From the NCBI RefSeq assembly GCF_030682515.1, contig NZ_JAUXOD010000015.1, positions 1 through 50,011 on the forward strand: DNA of 50,011 nt. Reading direction: 5' to 3'. This DNA comes from Hoeflea sp. (GTDB taxonomy: Bacteria > Pseudomonadota > Alphaproteobacteria > Rhizobiales > Rhizobiaceae). The position numbers and the translations under genes are program-made. This document shows, in pieces, positions 25,157 through 33,997 of the stretch; position 1 is the stretch's first letter, and each line of letters opens with the position of its first letter. The notes under the pieces were generated by a model. It made no database searches. It had not been told where the DNA came from and was given only the letters and a program-made list of their open reading frames with translations.

Positions 25157-26610
25157 ACCCCGCTTGCCGGAATGCCGGAGCGTTCGACCCTGCGCGGCGA
25201 GGTCAGCTCCTTCCAGGTCGACAGCGCGGTGTTGGTGGGCGTCACCGGTTCGCGCTTGATGAACTTGCCGTGGCCTTCCTGGGTCCGGATCTCGCCGTCA
25301 TGCACGGCCACGTGGCCGCGGGTGAGCGTGTAGCGCGGCAGGCCCTTGACGTGCTTGCCCTCGAAGACGTTGTAGTCGATCGCCGACTGCTGAGTCGAGG
25401 CGGTGATGGTCTTGGACTTCTCCGGGTCCCAGACCACGAGATCGGCGTCGGCGCCGACCAGCACCGCGCCCTTCTTGGGATAGCAGTTCAGGATCTTGGC
25501 GATGTTGGTCGAAGTCACGGCCACGAACTCGTTCATGGTCAGCCGCCCGGTCGCCACGCCATGGGTCCAGAGCATCGGCATGCGGTCCTCGAGCCCGCCG
25601 GTGCCGTTGGGGATCTTGGTGAAATCGCCGACACCGAAGCGCTTCTGCTCGGTGGTGAAGGCGCAGTGGTCGGTGGCCACCACCTGCAGCGAGCCTGCTG
25701 CCAGGCCGGCCCAGAGTGAGTCCTGATGCAGCTTGTTGCGGAAGGGCGGGCTCATCACCCGGCGGGCGGCGTGGTCCCAGTCGGGATGGGCGTATTCGCT
25801 CTCGTCGAGCGTCAGGTGCTGGATCAGCGGCTCGCCCCAGACGCGCATGCCCTTCTGGCGGGCGCGGCGGATGGCCTCGTGGGCCTGCTCGCAGGAGGTG
25901 TGCACGACATAGAGCGGGGTTCCGGTCATGTCGGCGATCATGATGGCGCGGTTGGTGGCTTCGCCCTCGACTTCGGCGGGGCGCGAATAGGCATGCGCCT
26001 CGGGGCCATTGTTGCCTTCGGAGAGAAGCTTCTGCTGGAGCTGCGCCACCACGTCGCCGTTCTCGGCGTGGACCATGGCGATGCCGCCCAATTCGCCGAC
26101 GCGGCTGAAGGAGGCATACATCTCGTCGTCATCGACCATCAGCGCGCCCTTGTAGGCCATGAAGTGCTTGAAGGTGGTGATGCCCTTGTCGCGGACCACG
26201 GTTTCCATCTCGTCAAACACCTGCTCGCCCCACCAGGTGATCGCCATGTGGAAGGAGTAGTCGCAATTGGCCCGTGTCGACTTGTTGTCCCACATGGTGA
26301 GCGCTTCCAGCAGCGACTGGCCGGGGGCGGGGAGCGCGAAATCCACCACCATGGTGGTGCCGCCCGACAATGCTGCGCGCGTCCCGCTTTCGAAATCATC
26401 GGCCGAATAGGTGCCCATGAACGGCATTTCGAGATGGGTGTGCGGGTCGATGCCGCCGGGCATGACATAGCAGCCGGTGGCGTCGAGCGCGGTGTCGCCC
26501 ACCAGGTTCGGGCCGATCGCGGTGATGACGCCGTTCTCGATCATCACATCGGCCTTGTAGGTCAGGTCGGCGGTGACGATGGTTCCGTTCTTGATGACTG
26601 TGGTGCTCAT
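25153..26610 (-). CDS. hydA: Dihydropyrimidinase (D-hydantoinase)
   Basis: A 485-residue cytoplasmic amidohydrolase that opens dihydrouracil or dihydrothymine to the N-carbamoyl beta-amino acid, the second step of reductive pyrimidine breakdown. His57 and His59 (DPHTHLE) bind the first zinc, Lys154 in MAYKG is the carboxylated bridging lysine, and His181, His238 and the aspartate of ATDHCAF complete the bimetal site. Length and motifs are normal for the family. GGGGAG precedes the ATG. The start overlaps the stop of the upstream DUF559 frame, and the stop overlaps the next gene. Confidence 0.96.
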   Translation of the reverse strand: MSTTVIKNGTIVTADLTYKADVMIENGVITAIGPNLVGDTALDATGCYVMPGGIDPHTHLEMPFMGTYSADDFESGTRAALSGGTTMVVDFALPAPGQSLLEALTMWDNKSTRANCDYSFHMAITWWGEQVFDEMETVVRDKGITTFKHFMAYKGALMVDDDEMYASFSRVGELGGIAMVHAENGDVVAQLQQKLLSEGNNGPEAHAYSRPAEVEGEATNRAIMIADMTGTPLYVVHTSCEQAHEAIRRARQKGMRVWGEPLIQHLTLDESEYAHPDWDHAARRVMSPPFRNKLHQDSLWAGLAAGSLQVVATDHCAFTTEQKRFGVGDFTKIPNGTGGLEDRMPMLWTHGVATGRLTMNEFVAVTSTNIAKILNCYPKKGAVLVGADADLVVWDPEKSKTITASTQQSAIDYNVFEGKHVKGLPRYTLTRGHVAVHDGEIRTQEGHGKFIKREPVTPTNTALSTWKELTSPRRVERSGIPASGV

Positions 26611-27062
26611 GGCTGGTCTCCCCGGTGAAGGCGATGGTTTGCTCCCTCTCCCCGCCGGGGAGAGGGATAGGAAGGCACTGCGAAGCGAAGCTGAGCAGAT
26701 GCCTGAGTTGGGTGAGGGGGCTCAAGGCGCCCCTCGAGGGCTGCGAGAATGGTGTCGAGAACGGCGCCGCGCTCGAAGACAATCTCATCATGCCAGAACC
26801 GGAGCACGCTGTAGCCGTTCCGTTTGAGCCATTCCGTACGTCGCTGATCGCCGCTTTCGTTCAAGGCATGCTGGCTGCCATCGAGTTCCACGACCAGCTT
26901 CTCGCTCCGGCAGCAGAAATCGCAGATGTAGGGTCCTACACGGACCTGCCGGGAGAAGCGGAAGCCGTTAAGGAGACGATTGCGAAGTTCTCGCCAGAGC
27001 AAATGTTCGGCGTCGGTGGGCTGTTTGCGCATCTGGCGCGCCAGCGTTTTGGTCGCGGGCAT
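26607..27062 (-). CDS. DUF559 Vsr-like endonuclease-domain protein in a repeat-flanked cassette
   Basis: A roughly 151-residue DUF559 protein. After MPATKTLARQMRKQPTDAE come LLWRELRNR, FRFSRQVRVGPYICDFCC and KLVVELDGSQHA, the PD-(D/E)XK-like core related to Vsr and homing endonucleases, and then GYSVLRFWHDEI. The first ATG of the domain is 27062. The last 40 residues are encoded by the left palindromic repeat and read on to the hydA start, where TGA overlaps ATG. The gene is framed by inverted repeat units (26644-26721 and 27080-27134). It has no evident metabolic link to its neighbours, and I infer it arrived as a mobile or parasitic cassette. Confidence 0.82.
   Translation of the reverse strand: MPATKTLARQMRKQPTDAEHLLWRELRNRLLNGFRFSRQVRVGPYICDFCCRSEKLVVELDGSQHALNESGDQRRTEWLKRNGYSVLRFWHDEIVFERGAVLDTILAALEGRLEPPHPTQASAQLRFAVPSYPSPRRGEGANHRLHRGDQP
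26644..26721. repeat. Palindromic repeat unit, left flank of DUF559 cassette
   Basis: A perfect hairpin with 10-bp arms (CCCTCTCCCC, 3-nt loop, complement; 26644-26666) is followed 44 bases later by GGGTGAGGGGG (26711-26721). The same two elements occur in opposite orientation at 27080-27134. Palindromes of this CTCTCCCC type are widespread intergenic repeats in proteobacteria and are often seen next to DUF559 genes. Confidence 0.8.
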
Positions 27063-27079
27063 CGGCTTTGCGGCCAAGA

Positions 27080-27134
27080 CCCCCTCACCCGGTCGCCGCA
27101 CGGCGGCGCCCGACCTCTCCCCGGGGGGGAGAGG
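27080..27134. repeat. Palindromic repeat unit, right flank of DUF559 cassette
   Basis: CCCCCTCACCC (27080-27090) is the reverse complement of the left-flank element, followed by a perfect hairpin with 9-bp arms (CCTCTCCCC, 3-nt loop, complement; 27114-27134). The two flanks form one large inverted repeat around the DUF559 coding core. The spacer between the two elements differs in length and sequence from the left copy. Confidence 0.8.
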
Positions 27135-27179
27135 TACATCGCCTCCGACACTGTGGCTTTCCTCAATCATGCAACCCAC

Positions 27180-27941
27180 TCACTCCGCATAGCCCGGATT
27201 CTCCCGATCGAGCACGATCTTCATTTCCTCGAAATGGGAGTATTCGGCGTCCTTGTAGACATCCCATTCGCGCGCCACCGATTCGGCCAGTTCGTCGCTC
27301 ATGACGTTGAGCTCCTGGCCGGTCGAATATGCCAGAACCATGGTGCGGGCGGCGCGTTCGAGGTGGTACATTGCGTCAAACGCCTCGGCCACCGTGGGCG
27401 CCACGGTGGTGACGCCGTGGTTGGCCATCATCATCACGGAATGATTGCCGATGCAGGCGGCGATGCGCTCGCCCTCGGCTTCTTCCGTGGCGATGCCGCC
27501 GAAGCTCATGTCCATCGCCAAGCGGTTGAAGAACCGCGCGGTGACCTGGTCGATCGGCTTGATCGACGGGTCCTTCAGCGTCGCGAGCGTGGTGGCATAG
27601 GGCGGATGCAGGTGCAGCGCCACGCGGGCATGCGGCACCCGGCGGTGGATGGCCGAATGGATCGACCAGGCGGAGGGATCGGGCGCGTCGGGCCGCTTCA
27701 TCGTCTCGGGATCATCAGCGTCGACCAGCAGCAGCTCGCTCGCCTTGGCGCGGGAAAAGTGCCGCCAGCGCGGGTTGACCAGGAAGGTCTTGCCGTCGGG
27801 CGAGACGGCGGCGGAGAAATGGTTGGCGACGCCCTCGTGCCAGTCGTAATGGGCGGCGAGCCTCAGGGCGGCGGCGAGATCGATGCGCAGCTGGCGTTCG
27901 TCGGTGCGGTCGATGGGCAAGATGTTTGAAGTGGCGTTCAT
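27180..27941 (-). CDS. Class II aldolase/adducin family protein
   Basis: A 253-residue class II aldolase/adducin-domain protein. The zinc-site pattern is present: HEGVANHFSAAV near residue 35, the pair in ALHLHPPYATTLA near residue 110 and MANHGVTTVAPTVAEAF near residue 175. These enzymes split or decarboxylate phosphorylated or oxo-acid substrates. It lies between a membrane-protein gene and the DUF559 cassette inside the pyrimidine train. No aldol step is part of the known reductive pyrimidine pathway, so the substrate is unknown; handling of a reactive semialdehyde is one speculative option. Confidence 0.85.
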   Translation of the reverse strand: MNATSNILPIDRTDERQLRIDLAAALRLAAHYDWHEGVANHFSAAVSPDGKTFLVNPRWRHFSRAKASELLLVDADDPETMKRPDAPDPSAWSIHSAIHRRVPHARVALHLHPPYATTLATLKDPSIKPIDQVTARFFNRLAMDMSFGGIATEEAEGERIAACIGNHSVMMMANHGVTTVAPTVAEAFDAMYHLERAARTMVLAYSTGQELNVMSDELAESVAREWDVYKDAEYSHFEEMKIVLDRENPGYAE

Positions 27942-28071
27942 GACATCAAAATCCTGTTGCTGGGGGTCGAGCTTTCGATGAACCTCTGCCGCAATGACCT
28001 CGAAAGGCGCGGTGCGAGCGGGCTCCCCGAGGATCCATTCTCACATGCTGCAACGGGCTTTGCACTTGAAA

Positions 28072-28962
28072 TCATTGGCCCCTCCCGCCGATCCGTGATT
28101 TCTTTTTCGACCACTGGCGATATTCCAGCAGCAGGCTCTCGAGCGTGCCGAAAACCGGAACCAGGATCGCAAAAGTGGCCGATCTGAGATTCTGCGTCGC
28201 CACGCAGGCCTTGACCACGCGCTCCTGGTGCTCCGGCGGAGTCCAGATGCGGGCGAAGCCGATGAACTGGGACGAGACCTCGTGGCGCAGGTCCTCGATC
28301 CTGAGCCCGTGCGCCCTGAAGATGCGGAAGGCGGCGTAGAGCGCCATCAGGATGGAGGTCGCCAGGATCACCAGGAGCAGGATCATGTCGCCGCGATAGG
28401 CGCCGCTGAGCGCGGCGTAGATCCAGACCAGCACGGAAAACAGGATGAAGGACTTGGCGATCCGGAATGCGGTGCTCACGCCCTCCAGTTCCTCCCGGTA
28501 GCTCTCCTCGTTGGCCGCGTCGATCTCGCGCAGTTTCTTGTCGAACTCGTAGAGCCTCTGGTTTTCCTCGTCCGAATGCTCCGCTCCGCGCGCGTCGCGC
28601 AGGATCTCGAAGGCCGGGTGGATCAGGTCCTCGATCGCATCCCAGCCCCTCAGCGGAATGATGCCCGGCGGCAGATAGGCGCCGATGCGGTCGAAGCCGA
28701 CATGGACGATGTGAATGGTGGTGAGGAAGACGAAGAGGATGAACAGCAGCGCGAAATCGGACACGCCCAGCAGATCGAAGATGGTCTGGTAGTTGGCGAC
28801 GACCTGGTTGATCAGCTCCATGTCGGGCAGGAAGCCCTCGGCGGCCGAGCCGATGTCGGTGAATCCGGTCATGACGTAGAAGAACACCCCCGCCACGATG
28901 AGACGCGAGGTCATGAAATTCGAGAATCGGATGACGCTGTGCAGCAGCGCGTCTATGTCCAT
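28072..28962 (-). CDS. Four-helix membrane protein of unknown function
   Basis: I do not recognise this family. The product has 296 residues and four hydrophobic helices at about 18-36, 72-92, 168-188 and 192-212. A polar, Glu/Lys-rich stretch with coiled-coil character (about 125-165) lies between helices 2 and 3, and a basic C-terminus ends with KKKSRIGGRG. The ATG at 28962 was chosen over ATGs slightly upstream because MDIDALL begins close to helix 1. It follows hyuC by 22 bp, so it is probably co-transcribed, and precedes the aldolase gene by 130 bp. Confidence 0.75.
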   Translation of the reverse strand: MDIDALLHSVIRFSNFMTSRLIVAGVFFYVMTGFTDIGSAAEGFLPDMELINQVVANYQTIFDLLGVSDFALLFILFVFLTTIHIVHVGFDRIGAYLPPGIIPLRGWDAIEDLIHPAFEILRDARGAEHSDEENQRLYEFDKKLREIDAANEESYREELEGVSTAFRIAKSFILFSVLVWIYAALSGAYRGDMILLLVILATSILMALYAAFRIFRAHGLRIEDLRHEVSSQFIGFARIWTPPEHQERVVKACVATQNLRSATFAILVPVFGTLESLLLEYRQWSKKKSRIGGRGQ

Positions 28963-28984
28963 GACATCCAGACTTCCTGAATTG

Positions 28985-30235
28985 TTATTCCACCACCCCG
29001 GCGGTTTCCACCACCGCATGCATCAGCACGTCGCAGCCCGCGGCGGCCCATTCCTTGGAGATTTCCTCGGCCTCGTTGTGGCTGAGCCCGTCGACGCAGG
29101 GGCACATGACCATGGCGGTCGGCGCCACGCGGTTGATCCAGCAGGCGTCATGGCCGGCGCCGGAGATGATGTCCATGTGCGAGTAGCCGAGCCGCTCGGC
29201 GGCGTCGCGGATCGCCTTGACGCAAGTCTTGTCGAATTCCGGCGGGTTGAACTGGCCGACGATCTCGGCCTCGAAACCCAGGCCCAGCGCCTCGCAGAGT
29301 TTCGGCGCTTCGTCCATCAGCCGCTCGACCATGCCGTTCAGCGTATCGATCTCGTGGCTGCGGAAATCGATGGTAAAGACCACCTTGCCGGGGATGATGT
29401 TGCGGGAGTTGGGATAGACGTCGACATGGCCGATGGCGCCCACGGCATTGGGCGCGTTGTCGATGGCGATCGCATGCACCAGCTCGGTGATCTGGGCGAG
29501 GCCGCGGCCGGCGTTCTTGCGCATCGGCATCGGCGTCGAGCCGGTGTGGCTTTCCTTGCCGGTGACGGTGCACTGGATCCAGCGCAGGCCCTGGCCATGG
29601 GTGACGACGCCGATGTCCTTGCCTTGCGCTTCCAGGATCGGGCCCTGCTCGATGTGGAGTTCGAACAGCGCGTGCATCTTCCGCGCGCCGACCTGCTCGT
29701 CGCCCTTCCAGCCGATGCGTTCCAGCTCGTCGCCGAAGCGCTTGCCCTTGGCGTCGACGCGGTCATAGGCCCAGTCCTGCTCGTGGATGCCGGCGAAGAC
29801 GCCCGATGCCAGCATGGCCGGGGCAAAGCGCGTGCCTTCCTCGTTGGTCCAGTTGACCACCACGATCGGGTGCTTCGTCTTGATGTCGAGGTCGTTCAGG
29901 GTCCGGACGAGCTCGAGGCCGCCCAGCACGCCCAGCACGCCGTCATACTTGCCGCCCGTCGGCTGGGTGTCGAGATGGGAGCCGACATAGACTGGCAGCG
30001 CGTCCGGATCGGTTCCCGGCCTGGTCATGAACATGTTGCCCATGGTGTCGACGCCCATGGTCATGCCGGCGTCCTCGCACCAGCGCTGGAACAGCTTGCG
30101 GCCTTCGCCGTCCTCGTCGGTCAAGGTCTGGCGGTTGTTGCCGCCAGCCACGCCCGGTCCGATCTTCGCCATTTCCATGAGCGAGTCCCACAGCCGGTCG
30201 GCGTTGATGCGAAGATTTGCTGCGGGTGCGGACAT
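28985..30235 (-). CDS. Zn-dependent N-carbamoyl-beta-alanine amidohydrolase (HyuC/PydC-like)
   Basis: A 416-residue M20/M28-type amidohydrolase of the allantoate amidohydrolase / L-N-carbamoylase family. It releases CO2 and ammonia from N-carbamoyl-beta-alanine or N-carbamoyl-beta-aminoisobutyrate, step three of pyrimidine breakdown. The two-metal site is visible: GSHLDT near residue 88, GGKYDGVLG, WTNEEGTRF near residue 131, ELHIEQGP near residue 197 and GLSHNEAE near residue 387. GAGHDA is also conserved. GAAGGAGA precedes the ATG. The assignment between carbamoylase and allantoate hydrolase rests on the neighbours hydA, the aminotransferase and mmsA. Confidence 0.92.
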   Translation of the reverse strand: MSAPAANLRINADRLWDSLMEMAKIGPGVAGGNNRQTLTDEDGEGRKLFQRWCEDAGMTMGVDTMGNMFMTRPGTDPDALPVYVGSHLDTQPTGGKYDGVLGVLGGLELVRTLNDLDIKTKHPIVVVNWTNEEGTRFAPAMLASGVFAGIHEQDWAYDRVDAKGKRFGDELERIGWKGDEQVGARKMHALFELHIEQGPILEAQGKDIGVVTHGQGLRWIQCTVTGKESHTGSTPMPMRKNAGRGLAQITELVHAIAIDNAPNAVGAIGHVDVYPNSRNIIPGKVVFTIDFRSHEIDTLNGMVERLMDEAPKLCEALGLGFEAEIVGQFNPPEFDKTCVKAIRDAAERLGYSHMDIISGAGHDACWINRVAPTAMVMCPCVDGLSHNEAEEISKEWAAAGCDVLMHAVVETAGVVE

Positions 30236-30250
30236 GGTCGTCTCCTTCTT

Positions 30251-30277
30251 TCGGTCGTCTCGGTCGTCTCGGTCAGC
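30251..30277. repeat. Short tandem repeat at the mmsA stop
   Basis: Three 9-bp units, TCGGTCGTC, TCGGTCGTC and TCGGTCAGC, lie head to tail at 30251-30277. The third overlaps the mmsA stop codon (30273-30275). The array sits in the 37-bp gap before hyuC. It could vary in copy number by slippage and so change the mmsA tail or the hyuC spacing. Confidence 0.6.
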
Positions 30278-31769
30278 TCGGGAAGGTGAACACGGCGCCG
30301 GACTTGATGCCGTTCGGCCAGCGCGAGGTGATGGTCTTCAGGCGCGTGTAGAAACGCACGCCTTCGGGACCGTAGATCGAATGATCGCCGAACAGTGAGC
30401 GCTTCCAGCCGCCGAAGGAATGATAGGCCACCGGCACCGGGATCGGCACGTTGATGCCGACCATTCCGACCTCGATGGAATCGGAGAAGGCGCGGGCGGC
30501 GTCGCCGTCGCGGGTGAAGATCGCGGTGCCGTTGCCATATTCATGGTCGTTGATCATCTTGACGGCTTCGTCGAAGGTTCCGGCGCGGACCACCGAGAGC
30601 ACAGGGCCGAAGATCTCTTCCTTGTAGATGGTCATGTCGGTGGTGACGCGGTCGAACAGCGTGCCGCCGACAAAATAGCCGTTCTCGTAGCCCTGCAGCG
30701 AGAAGCCGCGGCCGTCGACCACCAACTCGGCGCCTTCGCTCACGCCCTGGTCGATGTAACCCAGCACCTTCTGCTGATGCTGCTTGGTGACCACCGGGCC
30801 CATCTCTGCGGCCTCGTCGGTGGCGGGGCCGATCTTCAGCGCCTCGACCCGAGGCTTCAACTTGGCCACCAGCGCGTCGGCGGTGTTTTCGCCCACCGGA
30901 ACGGCGACAGAAATCGCCATGCAGCGCTCGCCGGCCGAGCCGTAGCCCGCGCCCATCAGCGCGTCGGCGGCCTGGTCCATGTCGGCGTCGGGCATGATCA
31001 CCATGTGGTTCTTGGCGCCGCCCAGCGCCTGCACGCGCTTGCCGTTGGCGGTGCCGCGCGAATAGACATACTGGGCGATGGGCGTGGAGCCGACGAAGCT
31101 CACAGCCTTGACGTCCGGGTGGTCGAGCAGCGTGTCGACGGCCAGCTTGTCGCCATGGACGACGTTGAGCACACCTTCGGGGAAGCCCGCTTCCTGGAAC
31201 AGTTTCCAGGCCAGCATCGGCGCAGAGGGATCGCGCTCGGAGGGCTTCAGCACGAAGGTGTTTCCGCAGGCGACTGCGATCGGGTACATCCACATCGGCA
31301 CCATGGCCGGGAAGTTGAACGGGGTGATGCCGGCAACCACGCCCAGCGGCTGGCGGTCGGCGATGGAATCGACGCCCGGCCCCACATTGCGGGAGAAGTC
31401 GCCCTTGAGCAGGTTGGGGATGCCGCAGGCGAACTCCACCACCTCAATGCCGCGGGTGACCTCGCCCAGCGCGTCGTCATGAGTCTTGCCGTGTTCGCGG
31501 CTGATCTCGCGGGCGATATCGGCCGCATGGCGGTCGAGCAGTTCCTTGAACTTGAACATGAACCGCGCGCGCTTCAACGGCGGCATGGCGCCCCAGGCGG
31601 GCTGGGCGGCCTTGGCAGAAGCGACAGCGGCGTTGATCTCGTCGACTGTCGACAGCGGCAGTTCGGCGATCTGTTCGCCGGTGGCGGGGTTGAACACCGG
31701 GGAGCGGCGGTCGGAGCCTGAAATGACGAGTTTGCCGCCAATGGCGTTTTCGATGATCTGCATGGTCAT
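30273..31769 (-). CDS. mmsA: CoA-acylating methylmalonate-semialdehyde dehydrogenase
   Basis: A 498-residue aldehyde dehydrogenase of the MmsA/IolA class. It converts methylmalonic semialdehyde to propionyl-CoA, and malonic semialdehyde to acetyl-CoA, with NAD and CoA. The catalytic cysteine is Cys283 in GERCMAIS, preceded by the conserved [13 protein letters not shown] and [10 protein letters not shown] (Gly/Asn) segments. [17 protein letters not shown] and NGTAIFT are typical of this class. It takes the last step of both uracil and thymine catabolism here. The ATG overlaps the aminotransferase stop (ATGA at 31766-31769). Confidence 0.94.
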   Translation of the reverse strand: MTMQIIENAIGGKLVISGSDRRSPVFNPATGEQIAELPLSTVDEINAAVASAKAAQPAWGAMPPLKRARFMFKFKELLDRHAADIAREISREHGKTHDDALGEVTRGIEVVEFACGIPNLLKGDFSRNVGPGVDSIADRQPLGVVAGITPFNFPAMVPMWMYPIAVACGNTFVLKPSERDPSAPMLAWKLFQEAGFPEGVLNVVHGDKLAVDTLLDHPDVKAVSFVGSTPIAQYVYSRGTANGKRVQALGGAKNHMVIMPDADMDQAADALMGAGYGSAGERCMAISVAVPVGENTADALVAKLKPRVEALKIGPATDEAAEMGPVVTKQHQQKVLGYIDQGVSEGAELVVDGRGFSLQGYENGYFVGGTLFDRVTTDMTIYKEEIFGPVLSVVRAGTFDEAVKMINDHEYGNGTAIFTRDGDAARAFSDSIEVGMVGINVPIPVPVAYHSFGGWKRSLFGDHSIYGPEGVRFYTRLKTITSRWPNGIKSGAVFTFPS

Positions 31770-33094
31770 GCCAGTCCTTTGAGCACTTTGCGGAGTTTTT
31801 CGAACAGCTCGTCGATCTGGTCCTTCGAGATGATCAGGGGCGGCGACAGCGCGATGATGTCGCCGGTGGTGCGGATCAGCAATCCGTCCTCATAGGCCTT
31901 GAGGAAGGCCGAGAAGGCGCGCTTGGTCGGCTCACCGGCGATCGGCTCGAGCTCGATGGCGCCGATCAGGCCGGTGTTGCGGATGTCGATGACATGCGGG
32001 CAGTCTCTTAGCGAATGAAGCTGCTCTTCCCAATAGGGCGCAAGTTCGGCGGCGCGGGTAAGCAGGCCTTCCTCCTTGTAGGTGTCGAGCGTGGCGAGTG
32101 CTGCGGCCGAGGCGATCGGGTTGCCCGAATAGGTGTAGCCGTGGAAGAACTCGATCAGGTGCTCCGGGCCGGTCATGAAGGTGTCATGGATCTCGGAGGT
32201 GACGAACACCGCGCCCATCGGGATGACGCCGTTGGTCAGGCCCTTGGCCGAGGTGATCATGTCGGGCATGACGTCGTAATGCTGCGCAGCGAAGGGTGAT
32301 CCAAGACGGCCGTAACCGGTGATGACCTCGTCGAAGACCAAGAGGATGCCGTGCCTGGTGCAGATCTCGCGCAGTTTCTTGAGATATCCTTTCGGCGGGA
32401 TCAGCACGCCGGTGGAGCCCGCGACCGGCTCGACGATGACGGCGGCGATGGTGGAGGCGTCATGCAGGGTGACGATGCGCTCGAGTTCGGAGGCGATGTC
32501 GCCGCCATGCTCGGGCTGGCCCTTGGTGAAGGCGTTCTGGGCGGGCAGGTGCGTGTGCGGCATGTGGTCGACGCCGGTCAGCAGCGTGCCGAACATCTTG
32601 CGGTTGGAGACGATGCCGCCCACCGAGATGCCGCCGAAATTGACGCCGTGATAGCCGCGCTCGCGGCCGATCAGGCGGAAGCGGCCGCCATTGCCCTTGG
32701 CGCGGTGATAGGCGAGGGCAACTTTCAGCGCCGTCTCGACGGCTTCCGAGCCGGAATTGGTGAACAGGACATGGTTCATGCCCTCGGGTGCGATGTCGAC
32801 CAGCCGGTTGGCCAGCTCGAACGCTTTCGGGTGCCCCATCTGGAAGGCCGGCGCATAGTCGAGTTCGCCCGCCTGCTGCGCGATCGCCTCGGTGATCTTG
32901 GGGCGGCAGTGGCCGGCATTGACGCACCACAGGCCCGCCGTGCCGTCCAGGATCTTGCGGCCGTCGGAGGTGGTGAAATGCATGTCCCTGGCGCCGACCA
33001 GCATGCGGGGGTTCTGCTTGAACTGCCGGTTTGCGGTGAACGGCATCCAGAAGGCGCGCAGGTCGTTGGGGGTTGTGTTGAGCCGGTTTGACAT
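31766..33094 (-). CDS. Class III aminotransferase, probable beta-alanine/beta-aminoisobutyrate transaminase
   Basis: A 442-residue PLP enzyme of the omega-amino acid:pyruvate aminotransferase group. It starts [20 protein letters not shown], as these enzymes do. The PLP lysine is Lys284 in TSAKGLTNG, preceded by [15 protein letters not shown], which holds the aspartate that contacts the pyridine nitrogen. Next to mmsA and the carbamoylase it most likely turns beta-alanine into malonic semialdehyde and beta-aminoisobutyrate into methylmalonic semialdehyde. AGGAGG lies 10 bases before the ATG. It is the first gene of the minus-strand train, 97 bp from a candidate RutR operator. Confidence 0.93.
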   Translation of the reverse strand: MSNRLNTTPNDLRAFWMPFTANRQFKQNPRMLVGARDMHFTTSDGRKILDGTAGLWCVNAGHCRPKITEAIAQQAGELDYAPAFQMGHPKAFELANRLVDIAPEGMNHVLFTNSGSEAVETALKVALAYHRAKGNGGRFRLIGRERGYHGVNFGGISVGGIVSNRKMFGTLLTGVDHMPHTHLPAQNAFTKGQPEHGGDIASELERIVTLHDASTIAAVIVEPVAGSTGVLIPPKGYLKKLREICTRHGILLVFDEVITGYGRLGSPFAAQHYDVMPDMITSAKGLTNGVIPMGAVFVTSEIHDTFMTGPEHLIEFFHGYTYSGNPIASAAALATLDTYKEEGLLTRAAELAPYWEEQLHSLRDCPHVIDIRNTGLIGAIELEPIAGEPTKRAFSAFLKAYEDGLLIRTTGDIIALSPPLIISKDQIDELFEKLRKVLKGLA

Positions 33095-33190
33095 GGCTGG
33101 TTGCGCCTCCTGACGCAGGGGTTTCCCGATCCTCCAGTCAAATGCCATTTTGAAGGCTTTGTTTCCGCACAGAAGCTGTGGTACGAAATC

Positions 33191-33206
33191 TTGACTGTTT
33201 GATAAA
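33191..33206. promoter_or_regulatory. Candidate RutR operator between rutR and the pyrimidine gene train
   Basis: TTGACT-GTTT-GATAAA is a 16-bp imperfect dyad with a 4-bp centre. It matches the E. coli RutR box TTGACC-N4-GGTCAA at 9 of 12 arm positions and is nearly identical to sites upstream of preT (42950-42985). It lies 97 bp from the aminotransferase ATG and 105 bp from the rutR start, so binding could control both directions. TTGACT may also serve as a -35 element for rutR. Confidence 0.7.
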
Positions 33207-33310
33207 ACTCTAACAGGGCCAATGAGCCGGTCAAGGCCAATTCGCCGCGCCTGGCCCAAGGCGCCCACAGGCAAGGACGGCTGAATGCGGGTGCAAAGGG
33301 AACGCAGCAG

Positions 33311-33982
33311 GTGAAGGCACGGGCCACGGAAACCCAGCGCAAGACGCGCATCCAGACCGAGAACGAGGAGAAGATCCTCGATGCGGCGCTGGAGGAATTC
33401 TCCGCCCACGGGTTTCGCGGCGCCACCATCGACCGGATCGCCCAGCACGCGGGCATGTCCAAGCCGAACCTGCTCTATTATTTCCGGCGCAAGCAGGACA
33501 TCTACGAGGCGCTGATCGCGCGGCTGCTCGACACCTGGCTCGAGCCGCTCAGAGAGCTTGACGCCATCGGCGACCCGCTGCCGGAGCTGCAGTCCTATAT
33601 CCGCCGCAAGCTCGAGATGGCGCGCGACTTTCCGCGCGAGAGCCGTCTGTTCGCCAACGAGATGCTGCAGGGCGCTCCACGAATCAAGCGGCTCCTGCAG
33701 AGCGAGCTCAAGCCGCTGGTGGATGAGAAGGCCGAGGTTCTGAAAGGCTGGATGAAGGCAGGCAGGATCAACCCGGTGGATCCCAGGCACCTGATCTTCT
33801 CGATCTGGTCGACCACGCAGCACTATGCCGATTTCGATGTCCAGGTGCAGGTCATCCTCGGGCCGGACCGGGGCGCCGACGGCCGCTTCGAGGACGCTGC
33901 GCGCTATCTCGAGACGCTGTTCCTCGACGGTTTGCGGCCAAAAAACGCAGCCGGCGACGGGCCGCGCATTCGCACCTTGTGA
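33311..33982 (+). CDS. rutR: RutR-like TetR-family pyrimidine regulator
   Basis: A 223-residue TetR-family repressor. The N-terminal helix-turn-helix has ILDAALEEFSAHGFRGATIDRIAQHAGMSKPNLLYYFRRKQDIY. The C-terminal ligand domain closely follows E. coli RutR: YIRRKLEMARDFPRESRLFANEML, the DEKAEVLKGWMKAG helix and DPRHLIFSIWSTTQHYADF. RutR senses uracil or thymine and leaves its operator when they bind. The GTG at 33311 is the plausible start, though its ribosome site is weak. The divergent position beside the pyrimidine train, with a RutR-like dyad between, supports it as the local regulator. Confidence 0.9.
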   Translation: MKARATETQRKTRIQTENEEKILDAALEEFSAHGFRGATIDRIAQHAGMSKPNLLYYFRRKQDIYEALIARLLDTWLEPLRELDAIGDPLPELQSYIRRKLEMARDFPRESRLFANEMLQGAPRIKRLLQSELKPLVDEKAEVLKGWMKAGRINPVDPRHLIFSIWSTTQHYADFDVQVQVILGPDRGADGRFEDAARYLETLFLDGLRPKNAAGDGPRIRTL

Positions 33983-33997
33983 GCGCCAGGCACTGAC

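Noticed and set aside
26644-27134. Palindromic repeats as a CRISPR or transposon end pair
   Set aside because: Only two units, in inverted orientation, with no regular spacers and no transposase; a repeat-flanked DUF559 cassette explains them better.
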